From: Candidatus Hydrothermota bacterium
GTDB taxonomy: Bacteria > Hydrothermota > Hydrothermia > B15-G9 > DRBW01
Assembly (NCBI GenBank): GCA_021158525.1
Contig: JAGGUL010000126.1
Location: 1-32,492, forward strand
Length of the DNA: 32,492 nucleotides
Direction of reading: 5' to 3'
Both the position numbers and the translations under genes were made by a program. Positions within the stretch are counted from its first letter, which is position 1. Each line of letters opens with the position of its first letter. The notes beneath the pieces were generated by a model that searched no databases, was not told the DNA's origin, and saw only the letters and a program-made list of their open reading frames with translations. This document shows positions 16,960 through 25,733 of the stretch, piece after piece.

Positions 16960-16977
16960 AAACCTTGAAGGAGGTTT
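16960..16977 (+). promoter_or_regulatory. Stem-loop overlapping the Shine-Dalgarno of the 879-aa gene
   Basis: AAACCT-TGAAGG-AGGTTT, with AGGAGG split between loop and stem, just upstream of the ATG at 16981. Confidence 0.35.
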
Positions 16978-16980
16978 GAA

Positions 16981-19620
16981 ATGGTTTATAAGCGTTTGCG
17001 GGGGTGTGGGGTTCTGTGTGGAATACTTCTTCTTTTAGCAACAAGCCTCTGGGGAGGGATTATTAAGGACGATTTTCTGATAAACGATGATTCGCTTTCG
17101 GGAAGCATGCAGGAGTGGCATTCATCAGCCCTTCTGGCAGGTGGGAATTTTGTCATAGTTATGACCGACCAGAGGGAGACCTATCAGATCTATGGACAGA
17201 TCTATGATCAGAACGGGAACCCCATAGGGGGCAATTTTCAGGTCAGTGAAGCCTACAGCATACTCAACCGCTATCCCGATGTCGCACCGCTCGCCGATGG
17301 CAGATTCGTCGTGACCTGGAACAGGCACACTTTCGGAGAAGACTGGTATGTCACCGCCAGGATCTTCAACTCCGATGCTCTTCCCGAGGGCGATGATTTC
17401 GATGTGCCCGAAAATTCCAGTGGCCACGAGAACTTTCCGTCTGTGTCGGCTTCACCGGATAGGATCTTATTCACCTGGCAGAACGGCCTGGACCTCAACA
17501 TATATGGCAGAGTTTTCGATACCGACGGCAACGCATTGACCGGGGATTTCCTCATATCGGAGACATCGGGCGAACACATGTGCCCTGTTTCGGCCTATGG
17601 CGGTTCGGGCTTTTTCCTCGTGACCTTTATAAGTTCTCTGGCCGACAGCGAATACGTGCTTATGGCCAGAAAGATAAGTCCCGATGGGACTCCCATCGGG
17701 AACAGCTTTATTCTTGGGAACATCAACACAGGGGATCCCAAACCTTACACCCACGACATCACGTCGTTCTCAGGAGGATTTCTCATCACCTGGTACGACA
17801 CGAGAGAGGGAGGTGACATATATCTGACGAAGCTGGACGAGAACGGGACTCCCGTCGGGGACGAGATCAGGGTGACCGAGATATCGGGAACCTGCCTCTA
17901 CAACGCTGTCGCCGCGAGCGATTCATTCTTCTTCGTATCCTACTGGGATATGCGGGAGGACTCGAGCAGGACTCTGGCTGGCGAAATCAAGGGTGACATC
18001 TGGGCCAGAATCATAAGGGCAGACGGCACACCCCTGACCGATGAGTTCAGGGTCAACTCCGATCCACCGGGAGCTCAGCAGGTTTTCACCGACGTGGCGG
18101 GATCGGGGAACAGATTTCTCGTGTCATTCATAGACAGGCGGAACCTTAACAAGGATGTATACGCCCGTCTCTATGAGCTTTCGGAACCTCTCGGCCCAGA
18201 ATTCCCCGTGGCCGATGACTCGGGGAGCGCGAAACAGATCTTTCCGGCCTGTGATGCTAATGTGAACGATGAGTTCGCTGTGGCGTTTGCCGACGACAGA
18301 AACGGGACGGATCCCGATGTCTTCGTCACCTTCCTGAGCCCCCTGGGCGAGTTCCTGACGCCCAACATCAATGTGGTACAGGCGGATACATGGAACACCC
18401 TTCAGAGTCATCCCGACGTTGCGCTCTCAGCCACTGGAAGATCGGTGGTGGTATGGCTCGATTACCGGAATAATTTCCCCATCGTGATGGGACAGATTCT
18501 CGACGAAAATCACGAGCTTCTGGGATCAAATTTCATTGTGAGCGATGGGAACACAGCATACAGCGTTTACAGGCCCACGGTCGGCATCAGGGATGACGGC
18601 TCTTTCGCCGTGGCGTGGATCGATAACCGCGCGGAAGGAGGAAATCGCCACAGGGTATATGTCAGGCTCTTCGATGCCGGCGGCACTCCTCTCGGCCCCT
18701 CTTTCCGGGCATCCGATGCAACGGGGGACTTCTTCGAGGAAGCCCCCACCCTTTCCATGAACAGAGAGGGATATTTCGTCGTCTCCTGGAAAGAAAAGCG
18801 AGACGCACAGGTGACGCCTTACGTGAGGCTCTTCGATCCTTCGGGGAGCCCGTTGACGAGTTCAATCATGGTTGCCCCGCCACAGGACGCGCTTCTCGAT
18901 CTGAGCAGCGGCATCGATTCCCTCGAGAACTTCGCCGTCGGATGGATCTGGAACCAGCACAGGATCATGGGCAAGGTCTTCGATTCATCCGGCAATGTGA
19001 TCGCCGGTCCTTTTGAGGTGTCAGGCAGCGACACCCTGTCAAATCAGAACCTCAGCGTCTCCATGTCGGCTTCCGGGAGAATAGCCTTTCTCTGGACTTC
19101 CTTCGGAACAGACCCTCAGGGGGAGGTCTGGACTCAGTACTTCGACCTGGAGGGCAATCCGCTCGGGAACAATTCTCTCATAAACGACAACGGGCAGGGC
19201 CAGTATCAGGTCTCCAGGGAATTCAGCTGCGCAGCATCTCCCAATGAGGTGATCTTCGTATGGGAAGACATGAGGAGACAGGGCAAAGGCACGGACGTTT
19301 TCGCCCAGATTAACGACTGGCAGGGCCAGCAGCTCGTCTCGGAAAGAGATGTGCTCGGACACGAGAAAAACAGATTGTTCCTCTATCCCAACCCGACGAG
19401 AGGCAATTTTGTTCTCCAATACTCCGTACCCTCCGGAGGAATCAGAGCTGTGTCGCTCTTTGATGCCTCAGGCAGAAAGATAGGAGATCTCTACAGGCCC
19501 GGTTCGGGCGACCAGCTACCCAGGTCCTATTACATCGGCAACCTGCCTCAGGGAGTCTATTTCGTTGTCGTAAAGACCGACAAGGAGAGCCAGAAAGCCC
19601 GAATAGAGCTTCTAAAATAG
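16981..19620 (+). CDS. Large secreted repeat protein with a T9SS-type/Por C-terminal sorting domain-like tail
   Basis: Signal peptide; many repeats of the form 'DGxFVVTWxDxR...xDIYxRxFdxxGxPxGxxFxV'; tail LFLYPNPTRGNFVLQYSVPSGGIRAVSLFDASGRKIGDLY...LPQGVYFVVVKTDKESQKARIELLK. Confidence 0.8.
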   Translation: MVYKRLRGCGVLCGILLLLATSLWGGIIKDDFLINDDSLSGSMQEWHSSALLAGGNFVIVMTDQRETYQIYGQIYDQNGNPIGGNFQVSEAYSILNRYPDVAPLADGRFVVTWNRHTFGEDWYVTARIFNSDALPEGDDFDVPENSSGHENFPSVSASPDRILFTWQNGLDLNIYGRVFDTDGNALTGDFLISETSGEHMCPVSAYGGSGFFLVTFISSLADSEYVLMARKISPDGTPIGNSFILGNINTGDPKPYTHDITSFSGGFLITWYDTREGGDIYLTKLDENGTPVGDEIRVTEISGTCLYNAVAASDSFFFVSYWDMREDSSRTLAGEIKGDIWARIIRADGTPLTDEFRVNSDPPGAQQVFTDVAGSGNRFLVSFIDRRNLNKDVYARLYELSEPLGPEFPVADDSGSAKQIFPACDANVNDEFAVAFADDRNGTDPDVFVTFLSPLGEFLTPNINVVQADTWNTLQSHPDVALSATGRSVVVWLDYRNNFPIVMGQILDENHELLGSNFIVSDGNTAYSVYRPTVGIRDDGSFAVAWIDNRAEGGNRHRVYVRLFDAGGTPLGPSFRASDATGDFFEEAPTLSMNREGYFVVSWKEKRDAQVTPYVRLFDPSGSPLTSSIMVAPPQDALLDLSSGIDSLENFAVGWIWNQHRIMGKVFDSSGNVIAGPFEVSGSDTLSNQNLSVSMSASGRIAFLWTSFGTDPQGEVWTQYFDLEGNPLGNNSLINDNGQGQYQVSREFSCAASPNEVIFVWEDMRRQGKGTDVFAQINDWQGQQLVSERDVLGHEKNRLFLYPNPTRGNFVLQYSVPSGGIRAVSLFDASGRKIGDLYRPGSGDQLPRSYYIGNLPQGVYFVVVKTDKESQKARIELLK

Positions 19621-20334
19621 ATCCTTCGTCAGGTTCGAATTAAGTATCGCCTCGAGGAGAGCGCTATCCTCTCTCCTCGCTGTGAATTTTTCGTAAAATT
19701 TGGAGAGACGCCAGGGCCGCTCCGGAGTATTTTCACCTTTAACGCTCAAAGTGCCGAGGACCTTGCCTATTCTGGGAAGATCGTACATGCTGTCTATCTG
19801 ACAGTTAAGCCTGTTCAGTTCGCCCCGGAAGACCTTTCGAACGCCCCTCTCGAATTCACAGAGCCTGTCAGCGACATCGAAGCGGTTCTCATCGTTTATC
19901 TCAAGATAGGGCACGGGAAAATAAAGGGCGAAACCATTCCCGGTCATACCTATGGCTGGTCTGAGGAATCCCTTCTCCTCGAACCAGTCCGCCACGCGCA
20001 GTGCCATCTCTTCCGCCCTTTTCAATTCTTCCCCTGTCGAGGGGACTTCGGGCTCTCTAACCGGGTCTATATCAAGCACGGCCAGCTGCAATCCGACTAT
20101 GTCATACATGTTCGCGGGCCTCTTGAGGTCCGGACGCCGATCCCGCAGGCCTGCGTATACATTCCTCTTTCCATTCCATTTTCTCGCGGCCTCTACGAAT
20201 TCATCCTCGTTCCCGACGATTTTCCACGCTGGGAAAAGCCCCCTTTTGAGAAACCTCAGCTCTGTGAGGTGTCGGTGATTCAGGAGCCTGTGAAAGTCCC
20301 TGACATCCGATTCGTTGAAATCAACGTCGCTCAT
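19612..20334 (-). CDS. Archaeo-eukaryotic primase (PrimPol)-like domain protein, standalone
   Basis: VYAGLRDRRPDLKRPANMYDIVGLQLAVLDIDPVREPEVPSTGEELKRAEEMALRVADWFEEKGFLRPAIGMTGNGFALYFP (DxD, then TGNGFA where SGNGYH-like is usual), then QIDSMYDLPRIGKVLGTLSVKGENTPERPWRLSKF, which matches the 'NxxRixKlxGTxxxKGxxTpeRPhR' block. Four-bp overlap with the upstream gene. Confidence 0.7.
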   Translation of the reverse strand: MSDVDFNESDVRDFHRLLNHRHLTELRFLKRGLFPAWKIVGNEDEFVEAARKWNGKRNVYAGLRDRRPDLKRPANMYDIVGLQLAVLDIDPVREPEVPSTGEELKRAEEMALRVADWFEEKGFLRPAIGMTGNGFALYFPVPYLEINDENRFDVADRLCEFERGVRKVFRGELNRLNCQIDSMYDLPRIGKVLGTLSVKGENTPERPWRLSKFYEKFTARREDSALLEAILNSNLTKDLF

Positions 20335-21923
20335 AGTACAACGGAATAGGAAAGGCTCATCCTGCTTTCCGTATAATCGCTTGAGTTTTCCGAGCTATAT
20401 CTCCTGAGCCTCCAGGCAGCTCTCAGAGACCCGAACCTGCCCAATTTATAGCTGCCTCTCAGAGAGAATTTAATGTCACTTCCGCCCTCGAGAGGCGCAT
20501 AGCTCAGGGCTACGTTTAGTCCTGCCTTTGAAACCCGTAAACCGGCACCGAGCGTATAGTAGATAAACCCGCTTTCCCCGCCGTCAGTGCGGGTCTGCAT
20601 GAAGTAAATCCCGAGAGAGGGAGTGAAATCCTTCGTCATCTGGAGCGAATAGTCTGCGGAAAACTTAATGGAGCTTGTCTCCGAGGTGTCAGCGGCATCT
20701 TCTTTGACAGATCTCTCAGCCGCTATGCCAAGGCGAAGGGTCTGCTGTTTCCAATAAGAGATAGCGAAGGCCGGGTCGAACCTGAGGGAGGAAACGCGCT
20801 CAAAGGATGACCTCAGGGAATCCTCCGATTCGTTTCTCACCCTCGCCTCGTGGTATGCGATGTTGAAGGCCACAAGTCCCGGCCTCGAATATCTGAACCT
20901 GCCCGAATAGCTCTGACTCTTAGCCGTTGCCAGCTTATCTCCCAGAAGGTTGTTTCTTTTGTCCTCGTAAGCCAGCTCAAATCGAAGGCCCTTCGCCGGC
21001 GCAAAGCTCACCTTCCCTCGATATTTTCTGTAGTCGTTGTGGGAAGAAGCCAAACCGAGAGAGGTAAATCCCGGCCCCAAATACCTGTACGAGAGATCGA
21101 ACTTTGCCAGCCAAACCCTGAGTTTCGCCCTTAATTTGTAGGCAAAATCGGCTCTTGTCGAATGTCTCGGCTTCATCAGGCTTTTGACTATCCCCGGGAC
21201 CTTGGCAGTGTCTAACTCAGGGCTGTTGAGGTCCCTCGTGTGCACGCTCGCCGCTGCCTCGCCCTCCAGGTCGAATCTCTTCCTGAGAAAGCTCAGAACG
21301 AAACCGAAGGCGCTCACCAGGTTTTCCTGAGGAAGCAGGTCTCCCGGGTTTTCTATGGAATGGGGGTCATCTCTGACCTTTATGAGGCTCAAAGCCGTTC
21401 TGATCTTCTTCCCGATGCCCACGCGGATCCCATATAGATACCTCCTGAAGGACCTGCCGATGCTGTCCTCGCATTCCCTCTTCGACCTGCCGCCTACGAG
21501 GAAAAGCCTGAAGATCCCCGGATGAAGGTCAAGGCCACCTCCTCTCAGTGTGACGCCCTGAAGGATCAGATCGCTGAACCTGGGGGGAAAATTCCCCAGA
21601 TAGACCTTTCCCCAATTCCACGCCGGGTTGAGAGATATCCTGTTTATGGGCTGAGTCACGATCCTCTGTTCGCCCTCGGAAGTGTAAAAGAAATCTGTGT
21701 TGATCCCGAAAGTCATGCCCAGAAAACTGATCGACGGAGTGAAACGAATTCTGAAAGTGTTCGGGGGCCTCCTCCCTTCTCTCCCCTTCATCGAATAATT
21801 TTCAAAATACACACCCAGGTTGCCACCGAGATTCACGCCATTCATGAGGCGGATCGACGCCGGTAGTTGAACGGCGAAGAAGAAAAGGGCAAGGACAAAA
21901 AACGCGTTTCTACCTGGCCTCAT
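20331..21923 (-). CDS. Predicted outer-membrane beta-barrel protein
   Basis: Signal peptide MRPGRNAFFVLALFFFAVQLPAS; alternating amphipathic strands; aromatic/hydrophobic C-terminal strand YTESRMSLSYSVVL. Start set after the ORF-track extension. Confidence 0.7.
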   Translation of the reverse strand: MRPGRNAFFVLALFFFAVQLPASIRLMNGVNLGGNLGVYFENYSMKGREGRRPPNTFRIRFTPSISFLGMTFGINTDFFYTSEGEQRIVTQPINRISLNPAWNWGKVYLGNFPPRFSDLILQGVTLRGGGLDLHPGIFRLFLVGGRSKRECEDSIGRSFRRYLYGIRVGIGKKIRTALSLIKVRDDPHSIENPGDLLPQENLVSAFGFVLSFLRKRFDLEGEAAASVHTRDLNSPELDTAKVPGIVKSLMKPRHSTRADFAYKLRAKLRVWLAKFDLSYRYLGPGFTSLGLASSHNDYRKYRGKVSFAPAKGLRFELAYEDKRNNLLGDKLATAKSQSYSGRFRYSRPGLVAFNIAYHEARVRNESEDSLRSSFERVSSLRFDPAFAISYWKQQTLRLGIAAERSVKEDAADTSETSSIKFSADYSLQMTKDFTPSLGIYFMQTRTDGGESGFIYYTLGAGLRVSKAGLNVALSYAPLEGGSDIKFSLRGSYKLGRFGSLRAAWRLRRYSSENSSDYTESRMSLSYSVVL

Positions 21924-23754
21924 CGAAACCCTCCCTTTTCTCAAGCCTTCCGACCAATTCTCGAAGAAGGGCATTCTCCTCTCCTCTATCCAGCTTTGAC
22001 CTCAGGTAATCGAGCAGCTCTTTCTCTCTGCCCGTCTTTCTCGCAGCTTCCATAAGGCCATCACAAACCTCACGGGTGGCCTTCAACTCGAGCGCCCTTC
22101 GAAAAGCGAGATATGCAGCTTCCATGTCTCCACTCTTCTTATAAAGGCCGGCGAGCTCGTAGTGGGCCCGGAAAATCTTGGGGTTAAGCCTGAGGGCCTT
22201 CTCGAAGTACAAACGGGCCCTTTCCAATTCGTCCCTTCCCTCGCAAAGACGCCCACAGTATATGAGGAGCTCCGGGTTGTCCCCCTTCTCCTCTACGAGA
22301 CCTTCGAGATAACGGGAGAGCCCTACTCCGTCGATCTCCCTCATGAGCTCGAAAGCCCTGTCAGCCTCATCACGGGCCCTCCTGGCTCTCTCCCCTGCCC
22401 TTTTCAGGGAAACCTCACTGGCATAACCGACGTCATCGGCCCCGTAGGCAGCGAGACCCATATAGCCTACGCCAGCCTGCAGGTCCAGGGCGAGCTCAAA
22501 GCACGTCTTCAGGTACCTGAAGGCCGAATCGGGCTCTTTCTCGGCCAGGCTCTCACCGAGCCTTAAATAGGGATAGGGATCACGGGATCCCCCTTTCACC
22601 GCTTTCATGAATCGGCCTAAAGCCGCAGCCGTATCGCCCAGCCTCTCGCACAGGATCCCCGAACGAGTGAGGAAATAGGGATCTTCCTTTCCCTCGTAAT
22701 ATATTTTGGCCCTCTGCACGTCCACTTCCTCCAGTAGAAGTCCCATCTCTCGAGCGAAGCCCGCATCCTCGGGATAACGTCTCAGAGCCTCCTCGAGGAC
22801 CTCGATCTGTTTCTCCGGATTCTGCAACTTTCCGGCGAAGTGATACATCTCCCAGTAACCTTTTCGACCATCATCCCATTTAGAGGCAAACTCCCTCGCC
22901 TCTTCGAAAGCGGATTCGTAATCCTCCGATCTCACGTAAAGTCGAATGATCTTCCTGTGAACATCGACATCACCGGGAAAGCGCCGCTCTATCTTCCTGT
23001 ATATCTCGAGGGCCCGCTCCTCGCGACCAAGGGCTATGTTCAGCTCTGCCGCGAAAAGATGAAGGTCTTTGCTGTCGGGAAACCTGGAGAGCCAGCCTTC
23101 CACAAGCGGCAAGGCATCAAGAGCGCGATTGAGCGCAACGAGCGCCCTGGCCTTGAGGAGGTAGACAGAGGGTTCATCGGGAAACCTCTTCAGACCTCCC
23201 TCGGCCAGTTCGAGAGCCTCCTGGCTCCCTCCAGTCTTCAAGAGAAGGTTTCCAAGGTCCACCAGGACCCTGAAGTTATCGGGGTCGTAAGTAAGTCCTT
23301 CCCTGAAAGAGACCATGGCCCTTGCCGTATCGCCGGACTGGAGCGCCTCCACCCCTCGCCTGAAAGAAATGAGGGAAAGCACCTTCGCCACTTCCTTCCT
23401 GTCGGGCTCCAAACGGGCCGCTTCCTTTGCTTCCGATTCGGCCCGTCCGATATCTCCCATCTCGTAATGAAGAAGAGCCAGAGAGACGATGGGCCTGATG
23501 TCATCGGGCAAGAGAGACCGGGCTTCCTTCAAAACTTCCTCTGACTCAGGGTATTTCTTTTCTCTCCTGTACACATCCCCGAGGAGCAAAAGGATCTCCG
23601 GGTTGGAAGGTTCTTCTTCCAGAGCCTGAAGAAACTCCTGCTCTGCCCGGGCAAGCTCGCCCTCCTCAAGAAGGGCGAGCCCTTCCCTGACATGAGACGA
23701 TTGAGTACCGACGAGCGCAGCGATGAGCTGCGCGAATATGAAAAATCCCATCAT
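21910..23754 (-). CDS. Tetratricopeptide repeat (TPR) protein, probably exported
   Basis: N-terminal hydrophobic leader MMGFFIFAQLIAALVG; many TPR units (ALLEEGELARAEQEFLQALEEEPSNPEILLLLGDVYRREKKYPESEEVLKEA...). Confidence 0.9.
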   Translation of the reverse strand: MMGFFIFAQLIAALVGTQSSHVREGLALLEEGELARAEQEFLQALEEEPSNPEILLLLGDVYRREKKYPESEEVLKEARSLLPDDIRPIVSLALLHYEMGDIGRAESEAKEAARLEPDRKEVAKVLSLISFRRGVEALQSGDTARAMVSFREGLTYDPDNFRVLVDLGNLLLKTGGSQEALELAEGGLKRFPDEPSVYLLKARALVALNRALDALPLVEGWLSRFPDSKDLHLFAAELNIALGREERALEIYRKIERRFPGDVDVHRKIIRLYVRSEDYESAFEEAREFASKWDDGRKGYWEMYHFAGKLQNPEKQIEVLEEALRRYPEDAGFAREMGLLLEEVDVQRAKIYYEGKEDPYFLTRSGILCERLGDTAAALGRFMKAVKGGSRDPYPYLRLGESLAEKEPDSAFRYLKTCFELALDLQAGVGYMGLAAYGADDVGYASEVSLKRAGERARRARDEADRAFELMREIDGVGLSRYLEGLVEEKGDNPELLIYCGRLCEGRDELERARLYFEKALRLNPKIFRAHYELAGLYKKSGDMEAAYLAFRRALELKATREVCDGLMEAARKTGREKELLDYLRSKLDRGEENALLRELVGRLEKREGFDEAR

Positions 23755-25721
23755 CTTGCCCTATAGGCTCTCGCCCTTTTGCTCTCGTTACCGGAGGTGT
23801 CGAGGGAAGTGATCCTGTAATAAAGGCCCTTCCTTCCCTCTCTGTCGATGAATTTCTCCGCCCTAAGGGGCCGATCGTTGAGCCTCTCGAAAACGCCGGT
23901 GGGCAAATCAGACCTGTAGACGTTATAACCGAGGAGGTCATCGACGGACACCTTTTCCCAGCGGATCTCGACGCCCTTCTCCGTGACCGTGATCTTAACA
24001 CCGGCCGGCGGAGGTGGCGGCGCGAAGTCACGGGCAAATTCAGCGATGAAATCAGTCCTACAGCTCTCGTTGCCCGCAGAATCCACGGCAGAAACGGCGT
24101 AATAATAACTTCTGCCCTTCTCAACGGAGGAGTCCACGAACTCGTAAGAAGCTGCACTCACCTCACCGATCTGCGATGGTTTGCCATCCTTGATCTTTCT
24201 GTAAATCCTGTAGAATGCCACGTCTGGCGAAGCGCTCACGCCCCACCGGATTTTTATCGTCCCGTCGGCGAGGGCCTTCGTATCGACGGAAAGGGGCGGC
24301 TCAGGAGGAACGTCATCGGGTATCTTCACCGAGAGAAATTTCTTCTCGCTCTCGTTCCGAGCCTGGTCGATGGCTGTCACGGCGTAAAAATATGTCCTGC
24401 CCGGTGCGAGCCCCTTCCTTCTGTAGCCGAGATCGAGATAATAGAGAGTGTCCGGTGGAATCGGCTCGCCCACAATCAACATGGCCTTTTCCGGTGACTT
24501 TCCCCTGTAAATCCTGTAGCCGAGAAGGCCTTCGTCATCGGGCTTTTTCCAGGTAAGCCTTACCTTCCTACCCTCGAACTCGTATCTGACGTCTCCTGGA
24601 GGCGGCGGGGGTGTCAAGTTCTTTGACCTCGCGGCGACAGCTCCGGAAGGTTTGCTCTCGTTGCCGCTCTTGTCGACAGCCACTACCTTATAGAAATACT
24701 GAATCCCGTATTTGACATCGGAATCGACATAGCGGGGCTTGTCTCCGGGAACAGGCTTTTTGTTGATCCTCACGAAGTTCTCTGAGGGCTCGGTAGATCT
24801 CAGGACGTAATAGTGCGATAGGTCGAGATCGACGTTCATGTTCCAGGTCAGTACAATCCTTCCCTCTTCGCCTTCTGCCTTCAGGCCCTCGGGTATCAGG
24901 GGAGGCGTCAGATCCCTCGGCACTGCCTTCGCTTTCGGGGAGGGAGGTCCTTCTCTGCCTGTGAAATCGCGGGCTTTTATGTAATAGGTGTACTCGATGC
25001 CGTTTTCCACCTTCCTGTCCTCCCTGATCATCCCGCCTTTCTGCCTCATCACCGGAACCTTATTGATCCTGATAAATTCTTTTTCTCCCCGGGCTTTCCT
25101 GTAAATGTTGAAGGTCACCGTGGCCTCCTCAGGCCTGCCGCTGTGAGGCGGATAATCCCATTTGATCCTCACGTAGCCGTCCCCTTCCTTGAGCTCCGGC
25201 TTATCGGGCGGCTCTGGCAGCATTTCCTGAAGTTTCACCTTCTCCTCGATCTTCCCCATTTCCTTTCCCCGTAGGTCCCTGAAGATTATCCTGTAACGTT
25301 GTCTTCCCCTCTTCACGCCGGCATCGATGAAAAGCCTGCCCGTTGCCCCGGCGACATTCAGGCTCGCGAGGCTGAAGGCAAATCCCACGCCGGGATCTCC
25401 CAACAATCTCCTCGCCACCTGCACCTCATCTTCCGCCTTCAGAGCCTTTTTCACCCAGTAATAGTCGTCCTCCAACGCCGTCCTGAACATCAGGGGATCT
25501 CTCACCGGAACCACCAATTTTTCATTCAGCTTCTTCCAATTCCCCCCTACTTCCCTGTAGATGTCAAACCCCTCACAGTATCTCGGAATTTCCGTGACGA
25601 GGATATAGGCCGTGTCGGACCTGTAGGCGACGAGAAAGGGAGGGGGTTCCCCTGCCTCAGCACTGAGAAGGGCTATCATCCCAACCCCCAAAGCCAAACC
25701 AAGATACCTCATTCCTCTCAT
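23751..25721 (-). CDS. Secreted protein with multiple fibronectin type III domains
   Basis: Signal peptide; repeated Fn3 modules (PPPPPGDVRYEFEGRKVRLTWKKPDDEGLLGYRIYRG...YFYAVTAIDQARNES). Confidence 0.9.
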   Translation of the reverse strand: MRGMRYLGLALGVGMIALLSAEAGEPPPFLVAYRSDTAYILVTEIPRYCEGFDIYREVGGNWKKLNEKLVVPVRDPLMFRTALEDDYYWVKKALKAEDEVQVARRLLGDPGVGFAFSLASLNVAGATGRLFIDAGVKRGRQRYRIIFRDLRGKEMGKIEEKVKLQEMLPEPPDKPELKEGDGYVRIKWDYPPHSGRPEEATVTFNIYRKARGEKEFIRINKVPVMRQKGGMIREDRKVENGIEYTYYIKARDFTGREGPPSPKAKAVPRDLTPPLIPEGLKAEGEEGRIVLTWNMNVDLDLSHYYVLRSTEPSENFVRINKKPVPGDKPRYVDSDVKYGIQYFYKVVAVDKSGNESKPSGAVAARSKNLTPPPPPGDVRYEFEGRKVRLTWKKPDDEGLLGYRIYRGKSPEKAMLIVGEPIPPDTLYYLDLGYRRKGLAPGRTYFYAVTAIDQARNESEKKFLSVKIPDDVPPEPPLSVDTKALADGTIKIRWGVSASPDVAFYRIYRKIKDGKPSQIGEVSAASYEFVDSSVEKGRSYYYAVSAVDSAGNESCRTDFIAEFARDFAPPPPPAGVKITVTEKGVEIRWEKVSVDDLLGYNVYRSDLPTGVFERLNDRPLRAEKFIDREGRKGLYYRITSLDTSGNESKRARAYRAR

Positions 25722-25733
25722 GACCTCCTCCTC

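Noticed and set aside
17679-17701. TCCCGATGGG-ACT-CCCATCGGGA palindrome in the secreted repeat gene
   Set aside because: Arises from codons for the repeated protein motif PDGTPIG (GGG ACT CCC is self-complementary). A shorter version occurs at the next repeat near 17843, so it is explained by coding.
22840-23544. 234-aa plus-strand ORF
   Set aside because: Antisense to the TPR CDS, whose repeats are clear; no domain signature.
23653-23720. Short inverted repeats (CTCGCCCT/AGGGCGAG; GCGCAGC/GCTGCGC) at the TPR gene start
   Set aside because: Seven- to 8-bp arms within coding sequence of high GC content; within chance expectation for this much sequence.
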